NCBI GenBank assembly: GCA_965227905.1 | Contig: OZ245780.1 | Coordinates: forward strand, 5,828,001-5,892,000 | From: CBDDHT01 sp965227905 | GTDB lineage: Bacteria > Pseudomonadota > Alphaproteobacteria > Rhizobiales > Methyloligellaceae | Length of the DNA: 64,000 bases | Direction of reading: 5' to 3' | Shown here: positions 43,870 through 53,028 of the stretch, one piece after another | How the letters are laid out: each line of letters starts with the position of its first letter | How positions within the stretch are numbered: the first letter of the stretch is position 1 | Position numbers and translations under genes: made by a program | The notes under the pieces: model-generated | The model's input: the letters and a program-made list of their open reading frames with translations, nothing else | What the model was told of the DNA's origin: nothing | The model's database searches: none

Positions 43870-44628
43870 TCAGCCCCAGACCTTGTCCGTCAACGGCAGA
43901 CCGCTGATATCGGCTGCAGAAAGCGGTCGGTCCGGCGTCACGCCAGCTTCTTCGAGCAGCGCCGCAACCTGCCGCATATGCTGGGCGGAATGCCACACCG
44001 TGCGTTCCAGCATTTCATGGCGCGAGGTGCCGCCGAAATAGGTTGGAACGTCGACAGTGAAATCTCCGCCAGCCGACTTGTTCGCCCACTCATTGAAACG
44101 CGACCGGACCGCCTCACCGAATTCCGCGATTTCTGCGCTTGTCTGCATGCCATCCGGCGGCGGCGCGACCATATTGTCGTAGCTCAGAGTCTCGCCCGTC
44201 TCCTCCATATCCAGGTAGGCCGTGGGAATCTGGAAGACATGATGCAACAGAACCAGCCATGACCGGGGCCGGTCGGGAAGCTCGTTGCCGAGCCTGTCAT
44301 CCGGCATCTGACGCGTGAGCCGGATCGCTGTTTCAAGAAAACGGTCGTAGCGCTTGAGCAATTCATCCGGCGACAACTCGGGAGCCGTATCGTCCGGAAG
44401 ATCCAGGAATGCGACGACGTCCTTGATGACCTGCCCGAACACATAATCGTCGCCACGTGCGACCACGGGCACAGAGCGTGCACCAAGAGCACTCAGCGTG
44501 TCGAGCCCGCCCTCGTCATTCATGACATCGATGGATTCGAACTCGATCCCACGGACCGAGAGGTACTCTTTGACCCTAAGACAGCTCGTTCAATGAGGCT
44601 GCCAAAAGACCCGGATCGGCGCGTCCAT
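43870..44628 (-). CDS. glutaredoxin-DinB fusion with in-frame TGA at the redox cysteine (possible selenoprotein)
   Basis: Read from ATG 44628 this is a 252-codon gene with one internal TGA at codon 13 (44592-44590). GGAG lies about nine bases upstream of the ATG. The first 12 residues, MDAPIRVFWQPH, then TGA, TSCLRVKEYLSVRGIEF, match a glutaredoxin start in which TGA stands for the first cysteine of CxxC. SVPVV (52-56) supplies the cis-proline. Residues 85-250 form a DinB-like four-helix domain with histidines in LLHHVF and WHSAQH. Everything after TGA is open and conserved in style. Either selenocysteine is inserted (UTSC site) or a nonsense mutation is recent; if read as a stop, translation could only restart at the ATG 44523. 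Confidence 0.72.
44542..44560 (-). promoter_or_regulatory. candidate bacterial SECIS stem-loop
   Basis: In the mRNA, CUCGGUCC pairs with GGAUCGAG (8 pairs, one G-U) around a GUG loop. It starts 29 bases after the TGA and its loop begins after 37. A G at the start of the loop and this spacing suit bacterial SECIS elements, though at the far end of the known range. The stem is in coding sequence and could be chance. Confidence 0.4.
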
Positions 44629-44730
44629 ATGTGTGACTCCGGTGTTTGATTGGACCGACTATAAGAGCGTGCGAAGACCCGGGCAACGTGTCAGCGGGAA
44701 AACACTTGTTAGGGTACTGTGTTGCTAAGT

Positions 44731-44818
44731 TGACGTCCCGCACTTGATGCGGGACCCAAGGCGATTTCGCACCACATCCCATTTGGCCCTGGATCCCGCA
44801 TCAAGTGCGGGATGTCAT
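44731..44818. repeat. inverted pair of palindromes, type B
   Basis: GTCCCGCACTTGATGCGGGAC at 44735-44755, one base over a core of 20, and CCCGCATCAAGTGCGGG near 44793-44811 face each other. The same family, with CCGGACTTGATCCGG cores, is at 58832-58910. They lie between the fusion gene and the ankyrin gene. Confidence 0.7.
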
Positions 44819-44850
44819 ATTTTTCCTAACAGTGAGACTTGTTGCTCAGC

Positions 44851-46659
44851 TCAAGATTGCATCGCCTGATCCAGGATGGCGACCACCTCTTTGTGCCCTT
44901 GATCGAAAGCGAGATCACGCGCGGTCTTGCCCTCCACGCTCTTTGCCTGGACGTCGGCACCTCGCTCCAACAAGAGACGAATGAGATCGTCACGGCCCCG
45001 GTACGCCGCTGCGCGAAGCGGGGAGCCGGTCCCTGTTGCACCGAAGAGCTGTTCCGGATCGGCATCCAGACGGGCCTTGATCACATCAATCGACGCACCA
45101 GCCATACAAAGATCGTCCACATTGCAGCGATCGGAGTAGGCGTCCACGAATGTTGCCTCGGATTCCGACTTGCCGAGAAACGAGGACCAGCCGAGAGGTG
45201 TCGAATCATAGGTATCGTCTCGGGTCACGGGACTGGCGCCGGCATCGACCAGTAGACGGATGGTTTCCGGTTCATCGGAAAAGGCCGCACTATGGAGAGG
45301 CGTCTGCCCGCCATTATACGCGAAGTCGGCCTTTGCGTTGACATCTGCGCCGGCTGCGATCAGCCACTTGACCGCATCATGCCGTCGAGAGATTGCGGCC
45401 CAGATGAGGGGAGACCCATTGCACGGCACACTGTCGAGACCCGCGCCGCGGTCGTGCAGAAAGGCCATGGCCTCCAACCGTCCATTGCGCGCGGCGAAAC
45501 TAAACGCATCGTCGATGATTTCCTGCTCGTTGCCGGGCGTTGGTGTCCATGGCGGAAAACCGGAGTGAGGACGATGAAACGCGCGCTTGGCACCGGCATC
45601 CGGTAGCAACGTCTCGTTTGCGTCAAAGAAGTCCGCAAGCGCATCGGTGTCTCCAAGCCCGGCTGCGACGCGCAGATTGAGTGGCACAACGGCCAGGCCG
45701 GCGAGATAGTCAGAGACCTCACGATGCCCCCACCACAGGGCGACCGTCAGTGGCGTTCCGCCGTCGCCATAGGATTCCAGATCGATCGTCGCACCGGCAT
45801 CGACGAAGAGGCGGGCCGCTTCCACATTATTGCTGTAGGCCGCCTGATGAAGTGCCGTCCAGCCTTTCTGGTTCGCCGCATCGACATCTGCGCCGGCTTC
45901 GATCAAGGCACGCACCATCTTGAAGCGAGGTTCCAGGTCCGTGTTTCGCTCGCGCGGGTTGCTGGAAAGATCGGGCGTCACGAGCGTCGATGTCGCCAGC
46001 CCCAGAAGCGTGTTCCCATTGGTGCCTGGAACACGAACAACCTCCGGGTTAGATGCTAAGACGGGATCGAGCGCAGTTGGATCACAGTTTTCGATTGCCT
46101 GATAGGCTCGCCGAAAAGGATCTTCCGTCGCGTCTCCATCTTTCTCCAGCGCCGCAAGATGCACGGTAAATGAATCCCAGGTATCAAAACCATGTTGGGC
46201 GGCAACGACGAGTGCTGCGTCATCATCATCGAATGAACGCCACGCCGTGTCAGTGTCGTCGACGGCCCGGTATCTCGGATGATGAAGACGGACCTGTTCC
46301 CGGGCGAGAGCGTCATCCACTTCGATCATGCTCTTGAGGCCCGATGCCCGGTCACGGAAATAATCGGCATCCGTTCGGAACAGATGCAGGCGCACATCTC
46401 GCCCCTCTTTCCAATCGAACCACCATTTGAGGCGTGGCCAGCTCGGGAAGCCCGACTCGCGCGCGATCACAAGCTGCGCGTGATGCAATTTCAGCGCAGA
46501 TGCATCGACATCTGAAGAATGACGAAATAGCGGATGAGAGGCCTGCAGCCGCGCGAGAGAGCCGCTATCTCCATCGCGAAATGCTTTCAACAGTTGTTTG
46601 GCGCGTGAGCGCACATTGGCAAGCGTCAGCGTATTGTTGTCGGAAGAAGACATCGTCAT
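44851..46659 (-). CDS. ankyrin-repeat protein
   Basis: A 602-residue cytoplasmic protein. The first 200 residues are helical and hold no repeat I can name. From about residue 210 there are six or more ankyrin repeats (NQKGWTALHQAAYSNNVEAARLFVDAGA, GGQTPLHSAAFSDEPETIRLLVDAGA, GSPLRAAAYRGRDDLIRLLLERGA). AAGGG eight bases upstream selects the ATG at 46659. Ankyrins act in protein binding; no partner is apparent. Not obviously operonic. Confidence 0.88.
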   Translation of the reverse strand: MTMSSSDNNTLTLANVRSRAKQLLKAFRDGDSGSLARLQASHPLFRHSSDVDASALKLHHAQLVIARESGFPSWPRLKWWFDWKEGRDVRLHLFRTDADYFRDRASGLKSMIEVDDALAREQVRLHHPRYRAVDDTDTAWRSFDDDDAALVVAAQHGFDTWDSFTVHLAALEKDGDATEDPFRRAYQAIENCDPTALDPVLASNPEVVRVPGTNGNTLLGLATSTLVTPDLSSNPRERNTDLEPRFKMVRALIEAGADVDAANQKGWTALHQAAYSNNVEAARLFVDAGATIDLESYGDGGTPLTVALWWGHREVSDYLAGLAVVPLNLRVAAGLGDTDALADFFDANETLLPDAGAKRAFHRPHSGFPPWTPTPGNEQEIIDDAFSFAARNGRLEAMAFLHDRGAGLDSVPCNGSPLIWAAISRRHDAVKWLIAAGADVNAKADFAYNGGQTPLHSAAFSDEPETIRLLVDAGASPVTRDDTYDSTPLGWSSFLGKSESEATFVDAYSDRCNVDDLCMAGASIDVIKARLDADPEQLFGATGTGSPLRAAAYRGRDDLIRLLLERGADVQAKSVEGKTARDLAFDQGHKEVVAILDQAMQS

Positions 46660-46826
46660 GGCACACACCCTTCATGGACCGGTGCCCGCATGCCGGTTGA
46701 AAGGCATGGATATGGCGTCAGTTATGAACGCTCGTCTGTCGAGTGAGCCAAGTCTTCCCGCGGACCGGAGGCGCCTCGATGCACCTTGCGACGAACGCTA
46801 GGTCAGCATCGAGGTCGCGTCAATTG

Positions 46827-47681
46827 CTATCGGCTGTGTTTCTCATCGAAGTCCCAAACCGCCTCAAATCCCATCAGTTTGCTGAAGTCTTCGAAGGGAT
46901 GGAGATCCAAAGGTTGATCTGCCGTGGAACCGGTTGTGTGGAGCGCCTCGTAGGCCTTACGGAGCGAGGCCGCAGCGGAGAGAAATCCGCTGGCGGGGAA
47001 TATAGCCAGGGCGTATCCGATCTCCTGGAGTGCTGCTTTCGACAAGACGGGCGTGCGTCCCCCTTCGACCATGTTTGCCAACAGCGGTGTGTCGAAACGC
47101 TCGCAGATGGTGCGCATCTCTTCTTCGCTCTCAGGCGACTCGACAAATAGGACATCCGCTCCGGCAGCAGCATATGCTTCTGCCCTGCGCAAAGCTTCGT
47201 CCAGACCGTCCATCGTGCGGGCGTCGGTCCTTGCAACAATCAGAAACTCATTGCTGTCGCGCGTCTCGACCGCGACTTTGACCTTGGCGACCATGTCCTC
47301 CACCGGAATGACCCGGCGCCCTTTGACATGCCCGCACTTCTTAGGGAATTCTTGGTCCTCGATCTGGATCGCGGCGGCTCCCGCCCGCTCATATCCGCGA
47401 ACCGTATGCTGCACGTTTAGCAACCCGCCATAACCAGTATCGCCATCTGCGATGAGTGGGACAGATATGCCATTCGCAATGCGGTCGACCCGGCTGACCA
47501 TGTCCGTGAACGTCGCCAGACCGGCATCGGGCAGACCGAGATGCGAGGCAACGACGCCATAGCCGGTCATGTAGAGCGACTCGCATCCGACATCGTCGGC
47601 CACTTTAGCCGAAATCATATCGAACACGCCCGGAGCGATGAGGATTTCTTCAGAGTTCAGGCGTTGTTTGAGGCTCTTCAA
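46827..47681 (-). CDS. isocitrate lyase/PEP mutase-family lyase
   Basis: A 284-residue TIM-barrel protein. The family signature PKKCGHVKGR holds the catalytic C116; metal ligands include D79 and D81 (IADGDTGYGG). It resembles methylisocitrate lyase, dimethylmalate lyase and oxaloacetate decarboxylase relatives. The product is probably a C-C lyase of a 2-alkylmalate-like acid; the substrate is open. Divergent from a membrane hydrolase gene over 245 bases. Confidence 0.85.
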   Translation of the reverse strand: MKSLKQRLNSEEILIAPGVFDMISAKVADDVGCESLYMTGYGVVASHLGLPDAGLATFTDMVSRVDRIANGISVPLIADGDTGYGGLLNVQHTVRGYERAGAAAIQIEDQEFPKKCGHVKGRRVIPVEDMVAKVKVAVETRDSNEFLIVARTDARTMDGLDEALRRAEAYAAAGADVLFVESPESEEEMRTICERFDTPLLANMVEGGRTPVLSKAALQEIGYALAIFPASGFLSAAASLRKAYEALHTTGSTADQPLDLHPFEDFSKLMGFEAVWDFDEKHSR

Positions 47682-47926
47682 AATACAGGCTCCTCAGCAA
47701 GCTATCTTCACAAGCCAGGCAATAATGCACGAAACCGCCATGGGTTGACCGGATCGCATAAACGAATTCGAGCCTCACAACAACAGGCTTCACTATATCA
47801 TTCTGGAAGCATGGAGCAGCGCAAACTCGATGATTCCAAAGTGTCGCATCGGCCAATTCGTCGTACGAATATAGAACGGTCGCCCTAAATGGCACTTCTC
47901 ATAAACAGACGGGACATCGACCCTAT

Positions 47927-48928
47927 ATGGATCCGCTGACACAAGGCGCGCTGGGAGCGGCACTCCCGCAGGCGATACGAAAAAGGACCAATGTCGGCAT
48001 CGCTGGCATCCTCGGTTTCCTGGGAGGGATGGCGCCGGACCTCGACATCTTCATCCGCTCAGATGTCGACCCCCTGATCTACCTTGAGTATCACCGCCAA
48101 TTCACGCACGCACTCATCTTCATTCCGGTTGGCGGCTTCCTCTGTGCCCTGGCGCTGCACTGGATTCTCGGCCGGCGATGGCAATTGACGTTTGCGCAGA
48201 CTTTTCTCTTCTGCACTTTGGGCTACGCCACCCATGCATTGCTCGATACCTGCACCTCTTATGGCACGATGCTGTTCTGGCCATTCAGTCACGAGAGATT
48301 TTCGTGGAGTGTCGTATCCGTTATCGATCCGCTGTTCACAACGCCGATTCTGGTGTTGGTGGTCATAGCCGGCCTGCGCAAGAAGCCGGCGCTGGCACGC
48401 ATTGCCCTTGCCTGGGGCGCCCTATATCTAACGGCCGGCCTGATACAGCAGCGCTCGGCGCTGGACATGGGCGCCGAGATCGCAGCATCGCGAGGGCATG
48501 ATCCAATCCGTCTCGAAGCGAAGCCGAGTTTTGGTAATATCGTCGTTTGGAAGACTATCTACGAGACCAAGGATCGCTATTACGTGGATGCCGTGCGCGT
48601 CGGTGTCGGACCGCGCGTTTTCACCGGTGAGTCTATTCCGAAGCTCGACAAGGGCCGCGACCTGCCCTGGCTTGATCTCACGACAACACAGGCGAATGAC
48701 ATAGAACGGTTTCGCTGGTTCAGCGACGACTTCCTTGCCAGGGATCCGAAATATCCCAATCGGATTATCGACGTGAGATACTCGCTCATACCGAACGAGG
48801 TGAATGCGCTCTGGTCGATCGAGCTCGCACGAGACGCTTTGCCAACGGCGCACGCCCGCTTCCGCACGCATCGTGGCAGCAGCCTAGAGAGGCTTGCTCA
48901 ATTGTGGCGGATGATTGCTGGAAATTGA
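47927..48928 (+). CDS. membrane-bound metal-dependent hydrolase, YdjM/DUF457 type
   Basis: A 333-residue protein with an N-terminal DUF457 domain. Conserved residues are DPLTQGALGAA, GGMAPDLDIF, YHRQFTHALIF and YATHALLDTCTSYG, which carry the metal-binding aspartates and histidines; these stand among about five membrane helices. A soluble C-terminal region of about 150 residues follows. Homologues are linked to DNA damage control or membrane maintenance; role here unknown. Confidence 0.85.
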   Translation: MDPLTQGALGAALPQAIRKRTNVGIAGILGFLGGMAPDLDIFIRSDVDPLIYLEYHRQFTHALIFIPVGGFLCALALHWILGRRWQLTFAQTFLFCTLGYATHALLDTCTSYGTMLFWPFSHERFSWSVVSVIDPLFTTPILVLVVIAGLRKKPALARIALAWGALYLTAGLIQQRSALDMGAEIAASRGHDPIRLEAKPSFGNIVVWKTIYETKDRYYVDAVRVGVGPRVFTGESIPKLDKGRDLPWLDLTTTQANDIERFRWFSDDFLARDPKYPNRIIDVRYSLIPNEVNALWSIELARDALPTAHARFRTHRGSSLERLAQLWRMIAGN

Positions 48929-48934
48929 GGCTTA

Positions 48935-49462
48935 TTACTTCTCGTCATTGGTTTGCCGGCGCTTGCGCGCATGACGCGCACGCGCTTTGACCGAAGCTGC
49001 ATGGTCTCTTTCATCACTGACTAGGGCCATGTCCGCGCGTTCATCGAATCTGGGATGCTGTATCGCCAAATGCTGATAGGCATCCATCGACCACGCCCTC
49101 AAGAAGGGTCGCGTGTGCTGCAAGAGGCCATCGAGCCAGTCCGCAGCGTTCACCGCGGAAGTCTCTGGAATATCGAGATACGCAAATGATTGACAGAGGT
49201 GGAGCTGTGCGGGCCAGGTCCCAATCTCGCTCAGACCTGAAAAAAGAACCTCCGTCATTTCCGGCGCCAGCCGTTCGCCGTTCTCCAGGCAATTCTTGAT
49301 CAGCCATGTCGCACCATCGCCAACATGTTCTGTCTGATTGGAAGCAAGCTCTACTAGGTCGGACAAAAAGGACGCACGCGCACCAAAGCGCGCATGGGCT
49401 TCCGACAGGATCGAGACGGCCTTGCCGTCAAATTCACAAAGAGCCTCGAACAGCGCTGACAT
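48935..49462 (-). CDS. hypothetical helical-repeat protein
   Basis: A 175-residue protein, all helical in appearance, with segments such as LSDLVELASNQTEHVGDGATWLIKN and RPFLRAWSMDAYQHLA that resemble HEAT-like repeats. The C-terminus is strongly basic (ARARHARKRRQTNDEK). Start at 49462 is preferred because upstream in-frame codons form a non-conserved basic stretch. It converges with the membrane hydrolase gene, separated by 6 bases. Function unknown. Confidence 0.65.
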   Translation of the reverse strand: MSALFEALCEFDGKAVSILSEAHARFGARASFLSDLVELASNQTEHVGDGATWLIKNCLENGERLAPEMTEVLFSGLSEIGTWPAQLHLCQSFAYLDIPETSAVNAADWLDGLLQHTRPFLRAWSMDAYQHLAIQHPRFDERADMALVSDERDHAASVKARARHARKRRQTNDEK

Positions 49463-49590
49463 GTCACACTTCGATTTCGATGACCTGTGGTCTTTCGCCC
49501 GGCAGGTTGTGGCGGATGGTGGTAGAAAATCCGGAGCGGTTGAAACTATAGCGCTTCCATGAACGCGTCGCACTTAGTCAGGAGGGACTC

Positions 49591-50016
49591 ATGTCGGATG
49601 CCAATGAGAAACACGGTCGGTGTCTATGCGGAGCCGTCCAGATCGTCGCGAAACCGGTGAGCAACCGCGTTGGCGTATGCCACTGCAATATGTGCCGGCG
49701 CCACTCCGGTGGACCGTTGATGGCAATCGATTGCGGGACGGACGTCTCGATCGAGGGCGCAGACAACATTACGCTGTATGACTCATCACCCTGGGCCGAA
49801 CGTGCCTTCTGCGCCAAGTGCGGAACCAGCCTGTTCTACCGGCTGAAAGAGAGTGGGCAGTACAGCATGTCCGCAGGGATTTTCGATGACATGGACGACC
49901 TGGTTTTCGACAGCCAGATTTTCATCGACGAGAAGCCGTCTTACTACGATTTCGCGAACGAGACGACGAACATGACCGGGGCCGAGGTCTTCGCCAAATA
50001 CGCACCGAAGGCGTGA
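49591..50016 (+). CDS. Gfa/CENP-V domain protein (S-hydroxymethylglutathione synthase-like)
   Basis: A 141-residue zinc protein with cysteines at 11, 13 (CLCG), 30, 32, 35 (CHCNMC) and 74, 77 (CAKCG), the Gfa pattern. AGGAGGGACTC places the ATG. The founding enzyme condenses formaldehyde with glutathione, but most relatives are of unknown function. It is alone, 82 bases before the SRPBCC gene. Confidence 0.88.
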   Translation: MSDANEKHGRCLCGAVQIVAKPVSNRVGVCHCNMCRRHSGGPLMAIDCGTDVSIEGADNITLYDSSPWAERAFCAKCGTSLFYRLKESGQYSMSAGIFDDMDDLVFDSQIFIDEKPSYYDFANETTNMTGAEVFAKYAPKA

Positions 50017-50047
50017 GTGCGTCGACCATGAAGCTGTCTGGCCTTTT

Positions 50048-50065
50048 TATAAGTTTTGACTTATA
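50048..50065. promoter_or_regulatory. candidate ArsR-type operator
   Basis: TATAAGTTTTGACTTATA is a perfect dyad with 7-base arms and a TTTG centre; a third ATAAGT follows at 50065-50070. It overlaps a possible -10 (TATAAG) 30 bases before the SRPBCC start. The ArsR gene at 50737 is the obvious repressor, so the operon is probably self-regulated. Confidence 0.55.
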
Positions 50066-50098
50066 TAAGTGGCAGCTGCACTAACCCAGTCGGATGCC

Positions 50099-50737
50099 AT
50101 GATAGATTTTCGCCGGGCCCTTGGAGCTGAATTCCGGGAGGTCCAGGATCGCTTGTTCGAAGACAAACCGGCACGTGTCGTTGTTGCGTCGCGGACGTAT
50201 GACACGAACCAAGACGATCTCTGGGATGCCCTCACGAATGCAGAGCGAATCCCGCGTTGGTTTCTTCCAATCTCGGGCGAACTCAAACTCGATGGCCGAT
50301 ATCAACTTGAAGGGAACGCAGGCGGACGGATTACGCGGTGCGATAAACCGGATGCGCTGGATGTCACCTGGGAGTATGCCAGCAACGTCAGTTGGGTCAC
50401 CGTGAGGCTCAAAGCCGACCGCGATGAAACCCACTTGACGCTCGAGCATATCATGCTGAAAGACGAGGCCGGGGAAGAGCATTGGCGGAAATACGGTCCA
50501 GCGGCAACCGGGGTTGGCTGGGATCTTTCATTTCTCGGAATGGCTCTGCATCTGGAAAGCCGTGGCGGTGCGATCGACCGCGAAGCTGTCGCGAATTGGA
50601 TGGCATCCGATGAAGGCAAATCCTTCATGCGCCAATGCGCGGATGCATGGGGAGCAGCGCATATCGCCGCCGGCGAACAGCCCGACATTGCTCAAGCGAT
50701 GGCAACGCAAACGGCAGAATTTTATACAGGCAGCTGA
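50099..50737 (+). CDS. SRPBCC/AHSA1-domain protein
   Basis: A 212-residue protein of the START-like fold: VVASRTYDTNQDDLWDALTNAERIPRWFLPISGELK and GGRITRCDKPDALDVTWEY are typical AHSA1 blocks. The ATG at 50099 is taken instead of a GTG at 50069, because the latter overlaps the putative -10 and operator. The TGA overlaps the ArsR ATG (TGATG), so the two are co-translated. Ligand unknown; such pairs commonly respond to toxic or hydrophobic compounds. Confidence 0.87.
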   Translation: MIDFRRALGAEFREVQDRLFEDKPARVVVASRTYDTNQDDLWDALTNAERIPRWFLPISGELKLDGRYQLEGNAGGRITRCDKPDALDVTWEYASNVSWVTVRLKADRDETHLTLEHIMLKDEAGEEHWRKYGPAATGVGWDLSFLGMALHLESRGGAIDREAVANWMASDEGKSFMRQCADAWGAAHIAAGEQPDIAQAMATQTAEFYTGS

Positions 50738-51072
50738 TGCACGCTTTCGATGTTCTGGGCGACCCGGTACGCCGACGTATCTTGGAAATTCTGGCCGGGG
50801 GCGAGCATGCATCCGGCGAGATTGTCGCTATCGTGAATAGAGAATTCGGCATCACGCAGTCTGCGGTCTCGCAACATCTCAAGGTGCTTCGCGAAAACGG
50901 ATTTGCCATCGTCACCGTTGACGGCACGCGCCGGCTCTATGAGCTAGATGGAGCGCCTCTGGCAGAGGTCGACTGCTGGCTGGCGAAGTTCCGGCAATTC
51001 TGGGAGCCAAAGTTTGAGGCACTCGCCACCGAAGTCGCACGTGGCAAGCGAAAGCGAAAAACAGCTGAGTGA
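50737..51072 (+). CDS. ArsR-family transcriptional regulator
   Basis: A 111-residue regulator with a winged helix at residues 1-80 (FDVLGDPVRRRILEILAGGEHASGEIV, ITQSAVSQHLKVLRENGFAIV). It has no metal-binding cysteine motif (ELCVCDL type), so it is not an arsenic sensor. The start overlaps the preceding stop. It probably represses its own operon through the dyad at 50048. Confidence 0.93.
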   Translation: MHAFDVLGDPVRRRILEILAGGEHASGEIVAIVNREFGITQSAVSQHLKVLRENGFAIVTVDGTRRLYELDGAPLAEVDCWLAKFRQFWEPKFEALATEVARGKRKRKTAE

Positions 51073-51356
51073 TCTGACGGGTTGCCTGCCCTGTCAATCG
51101 GCCTCGAATGGCAGGCCATACCGGACGAAATGCGAACCGTTTGGGCTGCGCGCGCGCAGATGCGGACCTCAGAGCACTGACAATAGAACCATCCTCACAG
51201 ACCGGCAATTTATGCCTCAACACTGAATATCTTGCCGCCTGAAAATCCAATTCCAAATAAATGCTCTCCTAGAAATCTGCATTCATTACATTTTCTCCTT
51301 GGCACACACCTTGCTCCGTATACGCCGTGTAGAGTCAGTACTGGACGAGTGTAGTC

Positions 51357-52235
51357 ATGACACCGGACTATCAAACGCGAGCGTACGCGAACTCGGCAGG
51401 AGCGAACGGCCCTGCATTCAAAGCCACTCCCTCAAATGCCCAACAACGCGCCAGCACATTCATCGTGCCGGTCTCTGACGACAAGCCAGACAAATCGGTT
51501 TCTTATTCGACACTGTCCCCGCAGTCACTCGTCTCCAATGCGGTGAGCGCGACTCTGCTTCATCTTCAAGACACCGGTACCGTGTTTGGCGACAAAGATA
51601 GCGACCTCATGAACATCCGAGGCGTTACCGACCAGGAACGCCAGCGTTTCGCAGAAATTGTGCAACATGCTGCCTCGACCGGAGGGTTCGAAAACCCGGT
51701 CGACTACATTCAATCTCTCTCTCGCGATGACATTGAAGTCCTGCGACGCGTGCACAGTCTGGCGGAGCCAAGCGGAGTCAGAAACACAAATGTCGAAGGC
51801 GCCGTGAATCTCCTTCTGCCTCCTCAGAACCACACGGATTTGAACAATGACGGGCTGGTGGCAACGGGCGCCGCGGTCGGCTTTGTCTTTCCGCCACCGA
51901 ACGCGCCTCAATCTGTGAAAGATGCGTGGGAGGAAACCACGAAAAACATGTCATCGGATGAGCGACTTCTGGCGTCAGCGCATTTTCTGACCGCATCCAT
52001 CTCAGCAAACATCAAGTTCGACAGCGATGGCAAAGCCATCGGCATCTACGATCATACCGATCCCGAATACACAAACATTTACGGCACGACAGAGGGCGAA
52101 TGGGAAACGCTGTTGTCTCAACTGCTCGAGCAAAGCAAGAAGGCAGAGAGCATCGACCCGAGCTACCGTGAGAGGACAAAATTGCTGACAGAGTTTTCCG
52201 AGTTTTTTGCAGCCGAGCGAAATGCCGCTGCTTAA
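51357..52235 (+). CDS. hypothetical protein with EF-hand-like loop
   Basis: A 292-residue soluble protein with no signal peptide or membrane helix. HTDLNNDGLVATG (about residues 160-172) has the D-x-N-x-D-G form of a calcium-binding loop. The rest is polar and mostly helical. The ATG at 51357 has only a weak purine tract upstream. No family is recognised and there are no operon partners; it could be a secreted effector without a classical signal, but that is a guess. Confidence 0.7.
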   Translation: MTPDYQTRAYANSAGANGPAFKATPSNAQQRASTFIVPVSDDKPDKSVSYSTLSPQSLVSNAVSATLLHLQDTGTVFGDKDSDLMNIRGVTDQERQRFAEIVQHAASTGGFENPVDYIQSLSRDDIEVLRRVHSLAEPSGVRNTNVEGAVNLLLPPQNHTDLNNDGLVATGAAVGFVFPPPNAPQSVKDAWEETTKNMSSDERLLASAHFLTASISANIKFDSDGKAIGIYDHTDPEYTNIYGTTEGEWETLLSQLLEQSKKAESIDPSYRERTKLLTEFSEFFAAERNAAA

Positions 52236-52384
52236 GAAACCGGCCCAAATTGCAAGCCAGGATTGTGCGTGTTTCGCCGTATCGGTTAGCGCGGTCAGGC
52301 GGTAGAGACTGATTGCAATCTGAACACTCAAGAGCCTTTCAGATGATGGCAAGGTCGCAGACATTTCACTACCGAATTATGTGC

Positions 52385-52750
52385 CTACTGGAAAAATTCA
52401 TCGTTGAAAATCACCTCGGACCCATCGCGATTGTCTACACACCACGGCGTCAACTTGCCGAAATCATCAGGTTTGCGGACGGCGACCTGGCCACGCCATT
52501 GAACTCGCGGTGTGTAGTATTTTAGGAGAGCAAGGCATTGGTTTCGGTTGATGTCGCGGTCGACACCAATCGTGAGTCTGCGACCGGTATTGCTGATTAC
52601 CTTGTGCGCTACCAACTCGAAAGGTTGTGATGGGGGCGTGGAGATTATTAGTTCATGCTTCGGCCTAGAAGAAGGCTTTGGTTCCAGACTGCCAAGCAAC
52701 GCCAGAACTGCTAGCGCCATCGCGGCAAGCAAGATTAGCTTTCCGCGCAT
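52385..52750 (-). CDS. hypothetical membrane-anchored small protein
   Basis: A 121-residue protein with one N-terminal hydrophobic helix (LILLAAMALAVLALLG) and a small periplasmic domain with two cysteines (NQCLALLKYY, PWCVDNRD) that could form a disulfide. GGGGAA precedes the ATG. No homologue is recognised. Confidence 0.65.
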   Translation of the reverse strand: MRGKLILLAAMALAVLALLGSLEPKPSSRPKHELIISTPPSQPFELVAHKVISNTGRRLTIGVDRDINRNQCLALLKYYTPRVQWRGQVAVRKPDDFGKLTPWCVDNRDGSEVIFNDEFFQ

Positions 52751-52938
52751 CGCAAATTCCCCAGCCTCAACCAGTTGCCGATACCACGAAATTACTATAG
52801 TGCCCGCACGATTACTAATGCTGTGAATCTCACAGCGACGCCGCGACTAAGCGCCGGCAAATTTGCTGTTAGTTCTGCGGGCCTACACAAATGCCCAAAA
52901 AACTACATCTCAAATATCAATTGTCTAAAGGACTTTCC

Positions 52939-53028
52939 TGGCGGAGGGAGTGGGATTCGAACCCACGAGACGGTTGCCCGCCTACACGCTTTCCAAGCGT
53001 GCGCCTTCGACCACTCGGCCACCCCTCC
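52939..53028 (-). tRNA. tRNA-Ser (GGA anticodon)
   Basis: A 90-base class II tRNA including an encoded 3' CCA. The acceptor stem GGAGGGG pairs with TCCCTCC, the discriminator is G, and the long variable arm of serine tRNA is present. The anticodon GGA stands in CGCTTGGAAAGCG; the T loop has GGTTCGAATCC. It reads UCC and UCU codons. Confidence 0.97.

Noticed and set aside
43870..44523. Independent DinB gene starting at ATG 44523, downstream of TGA
   Set aside because: Considered as the default reading. It cuts the glutaredoxin domain between its first helix and cis-proline and has no ribosome site, while an ATG with one exists upstream in the same frame.
44576..44782. Short minus frame overlapping the start of the glutaredoxin fusion
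   Set aside because: Its composition reflects the palindromic repeats and it is out of frame with the fusion; the family match lies in the other frame.
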